A stretch of 53,252 bases of DNA, taken from positions 762,789 to 816,040 of the forward strand of contig NZ_QXTJ01000039.1 of assembly GCF_003605735.1 (NCBI RefSeq), read 5' to 3'. Below, piece after piece: positions 1 through 8,568 of the stretch; positions within the stretch are counted from its first letter, which is position 1, and every line of letters begins with the position of its first letter. The translations under genes and the position numbers were made by a program. Source of the DNA: Pseudomonas sp. LS-2. GTDB lineage: Bacteria > Pseudomonadota > Gammaproteobacteria > Pseudomonadales > Pseudomonadaceae. The notes beneath the pieces are model-generated. The model ran no database searches. It saw only the letters and a program-made list of their open reading frames with translations, and was not told where the DNA came from.

Positions 1-56
1 TGAACCGTCAGTGGTGACGCGGATTCAACGGCCTTGCGGCTGTTTTCAACCCGGGA

Positions 57-788
57 TCAGTAACGTTTTCGTGGTGTTGCCATCGGGGTGGCGTTGTCGC
101 CATCGAGGGGAAGGAAGGTTCCCTGCTCGGCATCGTAAGCGCGAATCGCGGAGGTCTCGATGTCATATACCCAGCCGTGAATGAACAACTGGCCGCTCGC
201 GATCTTGGACGCCACGGAAGGGTGGGTCTGCAGATGGCGCAGCTGCGCAATGACGTTCTCTTCGGTGAGGACGTGCATCGTTTCATGCTCGCCCGAGCAA
301 TTGCAGTTGTCCTGAACCACGGTTCTGGCGACTTCGGCGTGACGCAACCAGGCCTTTACGGTGGGCATCTTTTCCAGAGTGTCCGGATTGAGTACCGCAC
401 GCATGGCGCCGCAGTCGGAGTGCCCGCAGACGATGATGTGATGCACACCCAACGCCATGACCGCGTATTCGATGGCCGTGGAAACGCCGCCATTCATGGG
501 GCCGTACGGCGGAACCACGTTACCCACGTTACGGGTCACGAACAGGTCGCCTGGAGAGCTTTGGGTGATGAGTTCCGGAACGATGCGCGAGTCTGCGCAC
601 GTGATGAACATCGCGCGTGGCTGTTGAGCCGTGGCGAGTTTCTTGAACAGTTCTTCCTGTTGCGGGAAGACGTCGTGACGAAAATGCTTGAAGCCATCGA
701 CGATGTGCTTGAGTGCAACATCCGCGGATTCCGCTTCTGCCAAGGCGCCTGGCGAAGTCGCCTGAGGCCGTTTATCCATGTCTGTCAT
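57..788 (-). CDS. Beta-class carbonic anhydrase
   Basis: This 243-residue protein is a cytoplasmic zinc enzyme interconverting CO2 and bicarbonate. The zinc-site signatures are visible: Cys64-x-Asp66-x-Arg68 in the stretch ITCADSR, and His123-x-x-Cys126 in CGHSDCGAM, the arrangement of plant-type beta-carbonic anhydrases. The length is slightly above the usual 200-230 because of an N-terminal extension of about 20 residues. The start at 788 has an AGAGGA Shine-Dalgarno about six bases upstream; an in-frame ATG nine bases later is less well placed. It stands alone here; in many Pseudomonas a SulP-type anion transporter lies nearby, which would be beyond the left edge. A second, unrelated gamma-type protein is at 5519. 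Family assignment is firm. Confidence 0.95.
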   Translation of the reverse strand: MTDMDKRPQATSPGALAEAESADVALKHIVDGFKHFRHDVFPQQEELFKKLATAQQPRAMFITCADSRIVPELITQSSPGDLFVTRNVGNVVPPYGPMNGGVSTAIEYAVMALGVHHIIVCGHSDCGAMRAVLNPDTLEKMPTVKAWLRHAEVARTVVQDNCNCSGEHETMHVLTEENVIAQLRHLQTHPSVASKIASGQLFIHGWVYDIETSAIRAYDAEQGTFLPLDGDNATPMATPRKRY

Positions 789-1001
789 GTCTTATCCTCT
801 TTGACGGATTGAAGTGGAGTTTCCAGTGATTCCCGTGGACGGCCCACTTTTTTCTGGCAATACGGACAATTCCAGCTGCACGCGACCAGTCGGTCACTTG
901 GAAAACACATTAACGGCAAAAACTTAACTGAAACTGAATGCATCGCTCTAGCTCGCGGGTCTCGCTTAAGGAAATCTTAATCCACGGGCACTGCCACATT
1001 G

Positions 1002-1018
1002 GTAGGAGCGCGCTTGCC
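1002..1018. repeat. Solitary REP half-site (GTAGGAGCGCGC family)
   Basis: These bases match one arm of the repeat family found complete at 6839, 10674 and 27068, but no inverted partner follows. It looks like a decayed or single REP in the 249-base gap between the carbonic anhydrase and the radical SAM gene. Apart from this I see nothing recognisable in that gap. Confidence 0.6.
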
Positions 1019-1037
1019 ATGTAAGACGCCACCCGAG

Positions 1038-2096
1038 TCACAACAGAGACATCTGACCACCCGGCGGGCAGAACGCTTCGCAGTCCAGCGTGAAACTGTC
1101 GCGCTTGTTCAAGCCCAGCTTCTTCACCGCAATACTGTAGCGCTGCGCCAGCAGCTCGGCGAACACACCCTCGCCACGCATCCGCGAACCGAAGCGGCTG
1201 TCGTAAACCTGCCCGCCACGACTCTGGCGGACCAGGCTCATCACATGCTCGGCCCTTTGCGGATAATGCGCCTGCAGCCATTCCTCGAACAGCGGCGCGA
1301 CCTCCAGCGGCAAGCGCAGCATCACGTAACTGGCGCTCAAGGCACCGGCAGCCTTGGCCTCGGTCATCAACCGTTCCAGCTCCATGTCGTTGATCATAGG
1401 AATCATCGGCGCCAGCAGCACGCCGACCGGAACACCCGCATCGCGCAGCACCCGAATCGCCCGCAGCCTCGCCTTGGGCGCGGCGGCGCGAGGTTCGAGA
1501 ATGCGTTTGAGCTCATCGTCGAGCGAGGTCAGGCTGATGAACACCGAGATCAGCCGAAGTTTTGCCAACTCGGCGAGCAGGTCCAGATCACGAAGAATCA
1601 GCGAGCCTTTGGTGATGATCGTCACCGGATGACGATAGCGCAGCAATACTTCCAGCGTGGCGCGGGTGATCTTGTATTCGCGCTCGATGGGCTGATAAGG
1701 ATCGGTATTGGCTCCCAGCGTGATCGGCGCAACGCTGTAGCCGGGCTTGGACAGCTGTTGTTCCAGCAACGCAGCGGCGTTGGTCTTGGCGATCAGCTTC
1801 GTCTCGAAATCCAGCCCCGGAGACATGTCCCAATAGGCATGACTGGGCCTGGCATAACAATAAATGCAGCCGTGCTCACAGCCGCGATACGGGTTGATGG
1901 AACGGTCAAAGGGGATGTCTGGCGATGAATTGCGCGCGATGATGCTCTTGGCGGTTTCCAGCGTGACAGTGGTCCCTTGAGTCAGCGGCGCTTCCTGATA
2001 CCAGCCGTCGTCCTCGACCACCGGGCGGTTGGGCGCGAAGCGGTTGTGGGGGTTGGTCGCGGTACCGCGGCCGCGGGGTGGCAGAGTGATGGACAT
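1038..2096 (-). CDS. PA0069-family radical SAM protein
   Basis: This 352-residue protein carries the radical SAM cluster motif Cys73-x3-Cys77-x2-Cys80 (RGCEHGCIYCYARPSHAYWD region), which binds a 4Fe-4S cluster and S-adenosylmethionine. Its general make-up resembles PAO1 PA0069 and the spore photoproduct lyase-like/Rv2578c group. Its substrate is not known to me. A GGGAG Shine-Dalgarno precedes the ATG. A LexA-type box lies 18 bases upstream of the start (see 2114), so the gene is probably part of the SOS response and may act on damaged DNA; from memory PA0069 is in the LexA regulon of P. aeruginosa. It is divergent from the phosphatase gene at 2290. The radical SAM call is firm; a DNA-repair role is inference. 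Confidence 0.9.
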   Translation of the reverse strand: MSITLPPRGRGTATNPHNRFAPNRPVVEDDGWYQEAPLTQGTTVTLETAKSIIARNSSPDIPFDRSINPYRGCEHGCIYCYARPSHAYWDMSPGLDFETKLIAKTNAAALLEQQLSKPGYSVAPITLGANTDPYQPIEREYKITRATLEVLLRYRHPVTIITKGSLILRDLDLLAELAKLRLISVFISLTSLDDELKRILEPRAAAPKARLRAIRVLRDAGVPVGVLLAPMIPMINDMELERLMTEAKAAGALSASYVMLRLPLEVAPLFEEWLQAHYPQRAEHVMSLVRQSRGGQVYDSRFGSRMRGEGVFAELLAQRYSIAVKKLGLNKRDSFTLDCEAFCPPGGQMSLL

Positions 2097-2113
2097 GCGG
2101 ACGCTCCCGATAA

Positions 2114-2129
2114 CTGTTCATGCATACAG
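2114..2129. promoter_or_regulatory. LexA (SOS) box
   Basis: The sequence CTGTTCATGCATACAG fits the LexA operator CTG-N10-CAG with both CTGT/ACAG half-sites intact. It is centred about 25 bases upstream of the radical SAM start, overlapping where the promoter must be. It could also touch the divergent gene at 2290, but that start is 160 bases away. Confidence 0.8.
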
Positions 2130-2289
2130 TATCGTGAAACCCGCGCACCCTCCATGTTCAATCCGAAAAAATGGACCGCTCAGCGATCAACGGCGCCAAC
2201 ACGGTTTTGACATTTACCTCACAGTGCATTGACTCCCGGTGGCGCAGACTCGCCGCTTCCACTCCCTGCCTGTCGCACGGTAATGCTCG

Positions 2290-2964
2290 ATGCGTATTCC
2301 AATGATCGCTTCACTGGTGGCCACTCTGCTGACGGTTTCACTCTGCGCGTTTGCCCAGTCAGACGAACCTGCCACTCCCACCGTCAGACCCGGTCAGTGG
2401 GCGCAGCCAATCGACACGCACTACAACCTCTACGAGATCACGCCCACGCTCTACCGCAGCCGTCAGCCCGATGCCGCCGCGCAGCCGTTGCTACAGAAGC
2501 TGGGGGTCGTGACGGTGGTGGACTTCATCAAGGAAAGCGACAGCAAATGGCTGTCCGACCCGTCCGTGACCCAGGTTCAGATTCCGCTGCAGACGGTTCA
2601 CGTCGATGACGCTGACATGATTCGCAGCCTGCGCGCCATCGAGACCGCGCAAGAGAAAGGTCCAGTGCTGATTCACTGCAAACACGGGCTGGATCGCACG
2701 GGACTTGTGGCGGCGATGTACAGAATCGTTGTTCAGGGCTGGAGCAAACAGGCGGCGCTGGACGAGATGGAATACGGCGGATTTGGTGACGCGGATGACC
2801 TCAGGCACGGCATCGCGTACATCCACAAGGTCGATGTCGACGCCCTTAAAACAGCACTCAACAGCGGCGCATGCAGCACCAGCGCCTTTGCCGGTTGTGC
2901 GATCAAGGGATGGTTTCAGAAAACCGATGTGGTGGGTGTGCAGACGATTTTGTGGCGATTGTAA
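2290..2964 (+). CDS. Secreted dual-specificity/tyrosine phosphatase-like protein
   Basis: This 224-residue protein begins with a hydrophobic signal peptide (residues 1 to about 23, ending near FAQS), so it should act in the periplasm. The core contains the cysteine-phosphatase P-loop HC(X5)R, Cys130 to Arg136 (IHCKHGLDRTG), and an upstream segment DFIKESDSKW at the place of the general-acid loop. Such Siw14/DSP-like folds dephosphorylate phosphotyrosine, phosphoinositides or inositol pyrophosphates; the bacterial substrate is unknown. The C-terminal 40 residues, with two cysteines, are not part of the fold. No clear Shine-Dalgarno is seen at this ATG. I cannot link it to a neighbour. Confidence 0.82.
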   Translation: MRIPMIASLVATLLTVSLCAFAQSDEPATPTVRPGQWAQPIDTHYNLYEITPTLYRSRQPDAAAQPLLQKLGVVTVVDFIKESDSKWLSDPSVTQVQIPLQTVHVDDADMIRSLRAIETAQEKGPVLIHCKHGLDRTGLVAAMYRIVVQGWSKQAALDEMEYGGFGDADDLRHGIAYIHKVDVDALKTALNSGACSTSAFAGCAIKGWFQKTDVVGVQTILWRL

Positions 2965-2989
2965 GATCGGAGCTGATGCAGCTGACGTG

Positions 2990-3078
2990 TGGGACTGAGC
3001 TTGCTCGCGATAGCGGTACCCTTCACACCCAAGTGGTGCAGAGAAACAGCAATCGCGAGCAAGCTCACTCCTACAGTG
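2990..3078. repeat. REPIN (paired REP, GAGCTTGCTCGCGAT family)
   Basis: Two inverted arms, 2997-3011 and 3052-3066, are exact reverse complements over 15 bases and enclose a variable spacer. This is a variant of the GTAGGAGCGCGC family. It lies between the phosphatase stop and the convergent zinc-ribbon gene. Confidence 0.85.
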
Positions 3079-3092
3079 GGACGGTGTAACAA

Positions 3093-3380
3093 TCAGCTCG
3101 GATCAACCGGCTTTTTCAGCTTCGGATTCGGGAAGAACTGCACCCCCTGCACCTTGGGACCGGCCGGTTTAGCAGGGGTCTTGTTGACCCGTGTGCCCAG
3201 CTCCTTCGGGATCGACTGCCCCTGCGCGTTGAGCGTGTCCGAATACCCGCAATGCACGCACTCGCGATGCGGGACATCGTCTTCGCTCCACATCATCAGT
3301 TTGTCAGGCTCGCTGCACGCCGGGCATACAGCCCCGGCGATGAAGCGTTTCTTGGTCACCACATGCGGTGTATCGGTCAT
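3093..3380 (-). CDS. YheV-family putative zinc-ribbon protein
   Basis: This is a 95-residue protein with a small treble-cleft or zinc-ribbon module formed by two CxxC knuckles, Cys19-x2-Cys22 and Cys41-x2-Cys44. The C-terminal half is basic, proline-rich and probably disordered. It resembles the DUF2387/YheV family, whose function is not established. Its ATG overlaps the stop of prlC (ATGA), so the two are translationally coupled, and the pairing is conserved in pseudomonads as far as I recall. Confidence 0.85.
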   Translation of the reverse strand: MTDTPHVVTKKRFIAGAVCPACSEPDKLMMWSEDDVPHRECVHCGYSDTLNAQGQSIPKELGTRVNKTPAKPAGPKVQGVQFFPNPKLKKPVDPS

Positions 3381-5428
3381 GCTGCCGCTTCCTCGCTCAA
3401 GCCGGAGTGGCGCAAGAGTGCGTCAATCGAAGGCTCGCGTCCGCGGAAGTCGACGAACAGCACCATCGGCGCCTGCGAACCGCCACGGGCCAGAATCGCC
3501 TCGCGGAAGGCGCGACCGGTTTCGGCATTGAGCACGCCGTCTTCTTCGAATTTGGAGAAGGCATCTGCCGAGAGCACTTCAGCCCACTTGTAACTGTAGT
3601 AACCCGCTGCATAACCGCCCGCGAAGATGTGCGCGAAGCTGTTCGGGAAGCGGTTGTAAGCGGGTGGGCGCATGACCGAGACCTCGTCGCGAACGCCTTC
3701 GAGCACTTGCAGGGTCGTGCGGCCGTCGCCGTGTGTGGCGTGCAGTTCAAAGTCGAACAGCGAGAACTCCAGCTGGCGGACCATCATCAGACCGGACTGG
3801 AAGTTCTTCGCCGCAAGCATTTTTTCCAGCAGATCCTGAGGCAGCGGCTCGCCGGTTTCGTAGTGGCCGGAAATCAGCGCCAGACCTTCGGGCTCCCAGC
3901 ACCAGTTCTCCATGAACTGACTTGGCAGCTCGACTGCGTCCCACGCCACGCCGTTGATGCCTGAGGCACCCGCGTGTTCGACACGGGTCAGTAAATGATG
4001 CAGGCCATGGCCGAACTCGTGGAACAGGGTCGTGACTTCATCGTGGGTCAGCAGGGCAGGCTTGCCAGGCGACGCCGGGGTGAAGTTGCACACCAGGTTG
4101 GCGACCGGGCTTTGCAGCGAGCCTTCCAGAGTGCGACGACGATCACGGGCACCGTCCATCCACGCACCGCCACGCTTGTTGGCGCGAGCGTAGAGGTCGA
4201 AGAAGAAGCGGCCGACGTGCTGGCCGTTCTCCTTGATCTCGAACAGACGAACGTCCGGGTGCCAAGTGTCGAAGCCTTTCTGCTCGGCGATTTCGATGCC
4301 GTACAGTTTTTGCACGATGACGAACAGGCCGTTCAGCACCTTGTCGATCGGGAAGTAGGCGCGCAGGGCTTCCTGGGACACGCTGTAGCGCTGCTCACGC
4401 AGCTTCTCGCCGTAGAAACCGCTGTCCCAGCTTTGCAGGTCCGGGCAGCCCTGCTCGGCGGCGTAGGCTTTCAGTTGTTCCAGATCCTGGGCGGCGAAGG
4501 GTTTGCTGCGCTTGGCCAGATCGCGCAGGAAACTCAGCACCTGATCGCTGGACTCGGCCATCTTGGTCGCCAGGCTCAGCTCGGAGAAGCTGGCAAAACC
4601 CAGCAGTTTGGCCAGTTCCTGACGCAGGTCGAGGATCTGCTCCATCACCGGGCCGTTATCGTTTTTGCCGGCATTCGGGCCTTGGTCCGACGCACGGGTG
4701 CAGTAGGCCGCGTAAACTTCTTCGCGCAGCGCACGGTCCTGGGCGTAGGTCATCACCGCGTAGTAGCTCGGGAATTCCAGGGTGATCAGATAGCCGTCCA
4801 GATCCTTGGCTTTCGCAGCCGCCGCCATTTGCGCCTTGGCCGAATCGGTCAGACCGGCGAGGGTGGCTTCGTCGGTGACGTGCTTGGTCCAGGCCTGGGT
4901 GGCGTCGAGCAGTTGGTTAGAAAACTGACTGCCCAGCTCCGACAGCTTGCTCTGCACTTCGGCGTAACGTTTCTGCTGTTCAGGCGGCAGATCGATGCCC
5001 GACAGGCGGAAATCGCGCAGCGAGTGTTCCAGAATGGTCTTTTGCGCCACGTCGAAACCAGCGGCTTCCGGGCTGTTGGCCAGCGCTTCGAACGCCTGGA
5101 ACAGTTCGCGGTTCTGGCCCATTTCGGTGGAGTACGCGCTTAACCCCGGCAGGCAGGACTCATAGGCTTCGCGCAGCTCGGCGCTGTTGCACACGGCGTT
5201 CAAATGGCTGACCGGGCTCCAGGCGGCGCCCAGGCGGTCGTTCAGCTCGTCCATCGCCAGCACCAGGCCAGCCCATGTAGGCTGCGTACCTTGCTTGGCG
5301 AGGATGTCGGCAATCGCGGCGCGGTTGTCGGCAAGAATCTGGTCGATAGCAGGTTTTACGTGCTCGGCGCGAATCGCCGAGAAAGGTGGCAGGTCGTACG
5401 ATTGCAAAAGAGGGTTGTTCGCGCTCAC
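3377..5428 (-). CDS. prlC: Oligopeptidase A
   Basis: This is an M3-family zinc metallopeptidase of 683 residues that degrades oligopeptides in the cytoplasm, including cleaved signal peptides. The thermolysin-like zinc motif HEFGH lies near residue 470, followed by the usual GGAWMDG-type and C-terminal AGYYSYKW signatures. I chose the GTG at 5428, giving VSANNPLLQ, because AAGG sits seven bases upstream and the length then matches E. coli PrlC (about 680); an ATG 36 bases further up would add a cysteine-rich tail unlike the family. It overlaps the zinc-ribbon gene by four bases and is divergent from the gamma-carbonic anhydrase gene at 5519. Confidence 0.95.
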   Translation of the reverse strand: MSANNPLLQSYDLPPFSAIRAEHVKPAIDQILADNRAAIADILAKQGTQPTWAGLVLAMDELNDRLGAAWSPVSHLNAVCNSAELREAYESCLPGLSAYSTEMGQNRELFQAFEALANSPEAAGFDVAQKTILEHSLRDFRLSGIDLPPEQQKRYAEVQSKLSELGSQFSNQLLDATQAWTKHVTDEATLAGLTDSAKAQMAAAAKAKDLDGYLITLEFPSYYAVMTYAQDRALREEVYAAYCTRASDQGPNAGKNDNGPVMEQILDLRQELAKLLGFASFSELSLATKMAESSDQVLSFLRDLAKRSKPFAAQDLEQLKAYAAEQGCPDLQSWDSGFYGEKLREQRYSVSQEALRAYFPIDKVLNGLFVIVQKLYGIEIAEQKGFDTWHPDVRLFEIKENGQHVGRFFFDLYARANKRGGAWMDGARDRRRTLEGSLQSPVANLVCNFTPASPGKPALLTHDEVTTLFHEFGHGLHHLLTRVEHAGASGINGVAWDAVELPSQFMENWCWEPEGLALISGHYETGEPLPQDLLEKMLAAKNFQSGLMMVRQLEFSLFDFELHATHGDGRTTLQVLEGVRDEVSVMRPPAYNRFPNSFAHIFAGGYAAGYYSYKWAEVLSADAFSKFEEDGVLNAETGRAFREAILARGGSQAPMVLFVDFRGREPSIDALLRHSGLSEEAAA

Positions 5429-5518
5429 GGTTTGGCACCTTGGCTGGAAGAAACACCTGAGCATCTTAATTACAATCTGCGCTGACCGCAGCTATCAGCG
5501 CCAGAGAAGGAACCTATT

Positions 5519-6067
5519 GTGGCTATTCGCACATTCCAGAATCACATCCCGGCCCTTGGCGAACGGGCGTTTGTCGATCATTCGGCCATCGTTATCGGCG
5601 ATGTCGACATCGGCGACGACAGCTCGGTATGGCCATTGACCGTGATTCGCGGCGACATGCACCGCATCCGAATCGGTGCTCGCACCAGCGTGCAGGATGG
5701 CAGCGTGCTGCACATCACCCACGCCGGCCCTTTCAACCCGGACGGCTTCCCGCTGTTCATCGGCGATGAAGTGACCATCGGTCACAAGGTCATGCTTCAT
5801 GGCTGCACGATCGGCAACCGGATTCTGATCGGCATGGGCAGCACGATCATGGACGGCGCGGTGGTCGAAGATGAAGTCATCATTGGCGCTGGCAGCCTGG
5901 TGCCGCCAGGCAAACGCCTCGAAAGCGGGTTTCTGTATGTCGGTCGACCCGTGAAGCAGGTCCGGGCATTGACGGAAAAGGAAATCGCCTTCTTCCCCTA
6001 CAGCGCCAGCAATTACGTGAAGTTGAAAGATCAGCACCTGGCTGAAGGTTTCGACAAACCCCTATAG
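5519..6067 (+). CDS. Gamma-carbonic anhydrase-family protein (left-handed beta-helix)
   Basis: This 182-residue protein is built of hexapeptide repeats (IGDVDIGDDSSVW, IGHKVMLHGCTIG, IGMGSTIMDGAVV), the left-handed beta-helix of YrdA/PaaY/Cam proteins. The three metal-binding histidines can be placed at His65, His89 and His94. Many members bind zinc or iron, but carbonic anhydrase activity is not always shown, so the enzyme call is tentative. It starts with GTG, preceded by AAGGA about eight bases upstream. The TAG stop falls inside a degenerate REP arm that begins at 6065. Confidence 0.92.
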   Translation: MAIRTFQNHIPALGERAFVDHSAIVIGDVDIGDDSSVWPLTVIRGDMHRIRIGARTSVQDGSVLHITHAGPFNPDGFPLFIGDEVTIGHKVMLHGCTIGNRILIGMGSTIMDGAVVEDEVIIGAGSLVPPGKRLESGFLYVGRPVKQVRALTEKEIAFFPYSASNYVKLKDQHLAEGFDKPL

Positions 6068-6129
6068 CAGTCCCGCTTGCAGGCGATGGAAGACTGAAGC
6101 CGCCACCGCCGGCAAGCCGTGCTGCTACA
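6065..6129. repeat. Degenerate REPIN (GTAGCAGTCCGGC family)
   Basis: The left arm TAGCAGTCCCGCTTGC and the right arm GCCGGCAAGCCGTGCTGCTA are imperfect inverted copies of the repeat seen intact at 20396 and 29480. The left arm supplies the stop codon of the upstream gene. Confidence 0.7.
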
Positions 6130-6171
6130 CATGCCACGCGTTGCACCGATTCACAGACTTCGAGAGAACAC

Positions 6172-6831
6172 ATGCATTACCAGAATATTCTGTTCGACCT
6201 GGACGGCACCCTGACCGACCCACGGGAAGGCATCACTCGCTCGATCCAGTTCGCCCTGAGCAAGCTGGGCATCGACGAACCCGACATCACCCAGCTCGAG
6301 CACTTCATCGGGCCGCCACTGCTGCAGCAATTCATGCGCGCTTACGACTTCGACGAGGCCAGGGCGTGGGAGGCAGTGGGTTTTTACCGTGAACGGTTCA
6401 AGGTCACCGGTCTCTATGAAAACCTGGTATTCGACGGTGTGTTCGAACTGCTCGATCTGCTGTCGGATCAGGGCCGGACGTTGTTTATCGCGACGTCCAA
6501 GCCATGGGTGTTCGCCCATGAGATCGCCCGGCATTTCGATTTTGAACGTCACTTCAAGCTGATCTACGGCAGCGAACTGGACGGCACCCGGACCGACAAG
6601 GTCGAGCTGATCCGGCATCTGCTGGAAGAGGAAAAGCTCGATCCCAAGCAGACGTTGATGATCGGCGACCGCAAACATGACTTGATCGGCGGCAAGCGCA
6701 ACGGGCTGGACGTGGCGGCGGTAGGATACGGATTTGGCAGCCGTGAAGAACTGGAAGCCGAAGCGCCGACGTATCACTTCAACTCGCTAAAAGAGCTGCA
6801 TCAGGCGTTTCTGGAGTCAGAAAAACGCTAA
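6172..6831 (+). CDS. HAD-superfamily hydrolase, phosphoglycolate phosphatase-like
   Basis: This 219-residue protein is a class IA HAD phosphatase. Motif I is FDLDGTLTD with nucleophile Asp9 and acid Asp11. Motif II is IATSKP near residue 105, and motif III with the Lys and GDRKHD lies near residues 160-170. A helical cap occupies residues 15 to about 80. The group includes phosphoglycolate phosphatases and nucleotidases; the substrate cannot be read from sequence. A GAGAG Shine-Dalgarno precedes the ATG. It follows the gamma-carbonic anhydrase gene, as I recall for PAO1 PA0065-PA0066. Confidence 0.9.
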   Translation: MHYQNILFDLDGTLTDPREGITRSIQFALSKLGIDEPDITQLEHFIGPPLLQQFMRAYDFDEARAWEAVGFYRERFKVTGLYENLVFDGVFELLDLLSDQGRTLFIATSKPWVFAHEIARHFDFERHFKLIYGSELDGTRTDKVELIRHLLEEEKLDPKQTLMIGDRKHDLIGGKRNGLDVAAVGYGFGSREELEAEAPTYHFNSLKELHQAFLESEKR

Positions 6832-6838
6832 ACGACCT

Positions 6839-6925
6839 GTAGGAGTGAGCTTGCTCGCGATAGCGTTCTGTCGGGGAGTGATGCGCTGGCTGACACTCCG
6901 CAATCGCGGGCAAGCGCGCTCCTAC
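6839..6925. repeat. REPIN (GTAGGAG family)
   Basis: GTAGGAGTGAGCTTGCTCGCG on the left is mirrored by CGCGGGCAAGCGCGCTCCTAC on the right, separated by a variable spacer. It sits between two convergent genes and may serve as a transcription end or mRNA stabiliser. Confidence 0.88.
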
Positions 6926-6936
6926 TGGTGATCACG

Positions 6937-8004
6937 TCAGCCTGCTGGCTTTGCCAACTGCTCCAACGCCGCCTTGCGCTCATCCTTCGGCAAGCCCCCG
7001 ATCTTCTCGACAGCCGAAAAGAAAGCCGGCCAATCGCCGTTGACCTGCCTGAACAAAGCCTCGAACGACGGAACCCACTGGTCATAGAGCCCGATCGGGA
7101 GCAGACGGGCGTTGTTCATCGGCGCATAAACCCATGTGTCGAAGCGCTTGTCGCCGCCCCACTGACTGTCGCGCAATTGTCGGTATTCACTGCGCAGACG
7201 CTCGAATTCCGCCGCCTTGCGCTGGCGCATGAGTTCCGGAGTCAGTGGCTCGGCATACAGCGCCTTCAGGCGATCACGGGTATCAAGCGCCAAATGCGTC
7301 AACTGATCACGGCGACGGGCTAGGGAAGACGCCGTCTCCGGGGGCAAGCCTCGGGCTGCGCGCCACTGCCGGGTGCCTTCCTCCTCAACGAAAGTCGCGT
7401 AGGACTCATTGAATTCGCTGTCGTCCTTCACGTAAAAACGCTGGTGCGCCAATTCGTGGAAGATCAACGTGGCCAGACGCTCATCGCCCCAGTGCATCAT
7501 CGAACTGATGATCGGGTCGTTGAACCAGCCGAGCGTCGAATAGGCCTCGACACCACTGACGTAGACATCCTTGCCCTCAAGCTTCTGCAGCGCCGCTTCC
7601 CCTCGCGCCGCGCCCTGATCGTAATAACCGCGATACGCCACGCAGCCGGCGATGGGGAAGCAGTGAGTCACAGGCTCCAGCGAGAACTCACCGGTGGCAA
7701 ACACGTTCCAGACCACATAGGGGCGATGGATGTCGGCGTAGAGTCGATAGCTTTTGTTGTCGGGCAGATGCAGGTGTTCGCTGGCGAAAGCGCGAGCCTG
7801 CTGAGACTTGAGCAAATGCTCCCGCAGCCTGGGGTCGCGCTGCGGATCGGCGATGATTTCGGCTACCGGCTCCCGGGCGCGAAGCAACGCAACCTGGCCG
7901 CTGGCCAATTGCGTGTAATAGGAGAGACTGGAACAGCCACTGAGGAGTAAAATCGCCAGCATCGGCAAGCCGCGCAGCAACCACGCGATGTCAGATCGAT
8001 TCAT
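6937..8004 (-). CDS. Lipoprotein aminopeptidase-like zinc protease (DUF2265/PF10023)
   Basis: This 355-residue protein opens with a lipoprotein signal ending in LLSGC (lipid-acceptor Cys24), so it is probably anchored in a membrane facing the periplasm. A zinc-protease HExxH motif (FHELAHQRFY) lies near residue 182, and a downstream Glu-rich stretch (NESYATFVEEEGTRQW) supplies a third ligand, the layout of the predicted aminopeptidase family PF10023. The natural substrate is unknown. It is divergent from the small lipoprotein gene at 8115, with about 110 bases between them. Confidence 0.88.
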   Translation of the reverse strand: MNRSDIAWLLRGLPMLAILLLSGCSSLSYYTQLASGQVALLRAREPVAEIIADPQRDPRLREHLLKSQQARAFASEHLHLPDNKSYRLYADIHRPYVVWNVFATGEFSLEPVTHCFPIAGCVAYRGYYDQGAARGEAALQKLEGKDVYVSGVEAYSTLGWFNDPIISSMMHWGDERLATLIFHELAHQRFYVKDDSEFNESYATFVEEEGTRQWRAARGLPPETASSLARRRDQLTHLALDTRDRLKALYAEPLTPELMRQRKAAEFERLRSEYRQLRDSQWGGDKRFDTWVYAPMNNARLLPIGLYDQWVPSFEALFRQVNGDWPAFFSAVEKIGGLPKDERKAALEQLAKPAG

Positions 8005-8114
8005 GCAGCGGCCTTAACCTCGTTCCACGTAGAAAACTCAAAGACCAGCGTTATGCCGCAGAGCCGACCTCTGACGCAACCTCCATCGTTACCTGCCTGA
8101 ATGCGGAGTCTGCC

Positions 8115-8531
8115 ATGCGCCTGCCACTGTCGATCATTGCCCTGAGTCTGCTGACCGGATGCGCAGGCCCGTTGCCGGCCGTCGACCCGCAACAGGCCTG
8201 GGTCGATCTGCACACGTTCACCGGCAAGACATTGATGGCCGACAAGCTTGATGGCGTGCGCACCGAGGATGGTCGCTATTTCCAGGTAACGCCCGGCAAA
8301 CACAAGCTCGAAGTGCGCTACGACTATGAGTACGCACCCGGTGGCATGGGGCTTTCGATGGATATCTACAACGAGCTGACCTGCTACGTCACGATCAACT
8401 ACGACCATTTCGAAGCCGGCCACCGTTACCGACTGGATGTTCGCCACATTGCCAACAGCATCGACGCGCAGCTGCGTGATGAACAGCGAAAAGTACTGGC
8501 CGAAGAGGGCGAGATTTTCTGCATTCCGTGA
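8115..8531 (+). CDS. Small lipoprotein, PA0062-like
   Basis: This 138-residue protein has a lipoprotein signal peptide with lipobox LLTGC and acceptor Cys16. The mature part is a predicted all-beta domain (phrases such as QVTPGKHKLEVRYDYEYAP resemble a PEGA/transthyretin-like fold). CGGAG lies seven bases before the ATG. I recognise the family only as a conserved Pseudomonas lipoprotein, without known function. Confidence 0.8.
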   Translation: MRLPLSIIALSLLTGCAGPLPAVDPQQAWVDLHTFTGKTLMADKLDGVRTEDGRYFQVTPGKHKLEVRYDYEYAPGGMGLSMDIYNELTCYVTINYDHFEAGHRYRLDVRHIANSIDAQLRDEQRKVLAEEGEIFCIP

Positions 8532-8568
8532 CGACTGCTACAGGATATTTTCAATCCGTTCGTGGCCC

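Noticed and set aside
1..56. Bases left of the carbonic anhydrase gene
   Set aside because: Too short to identify; no coding frame I can support and no repeat.
5415..5440. A sigma-54-like TGGCAC sequence ahead of prlC
   Set aside because: The GG and GC elements do not have the required spacing.
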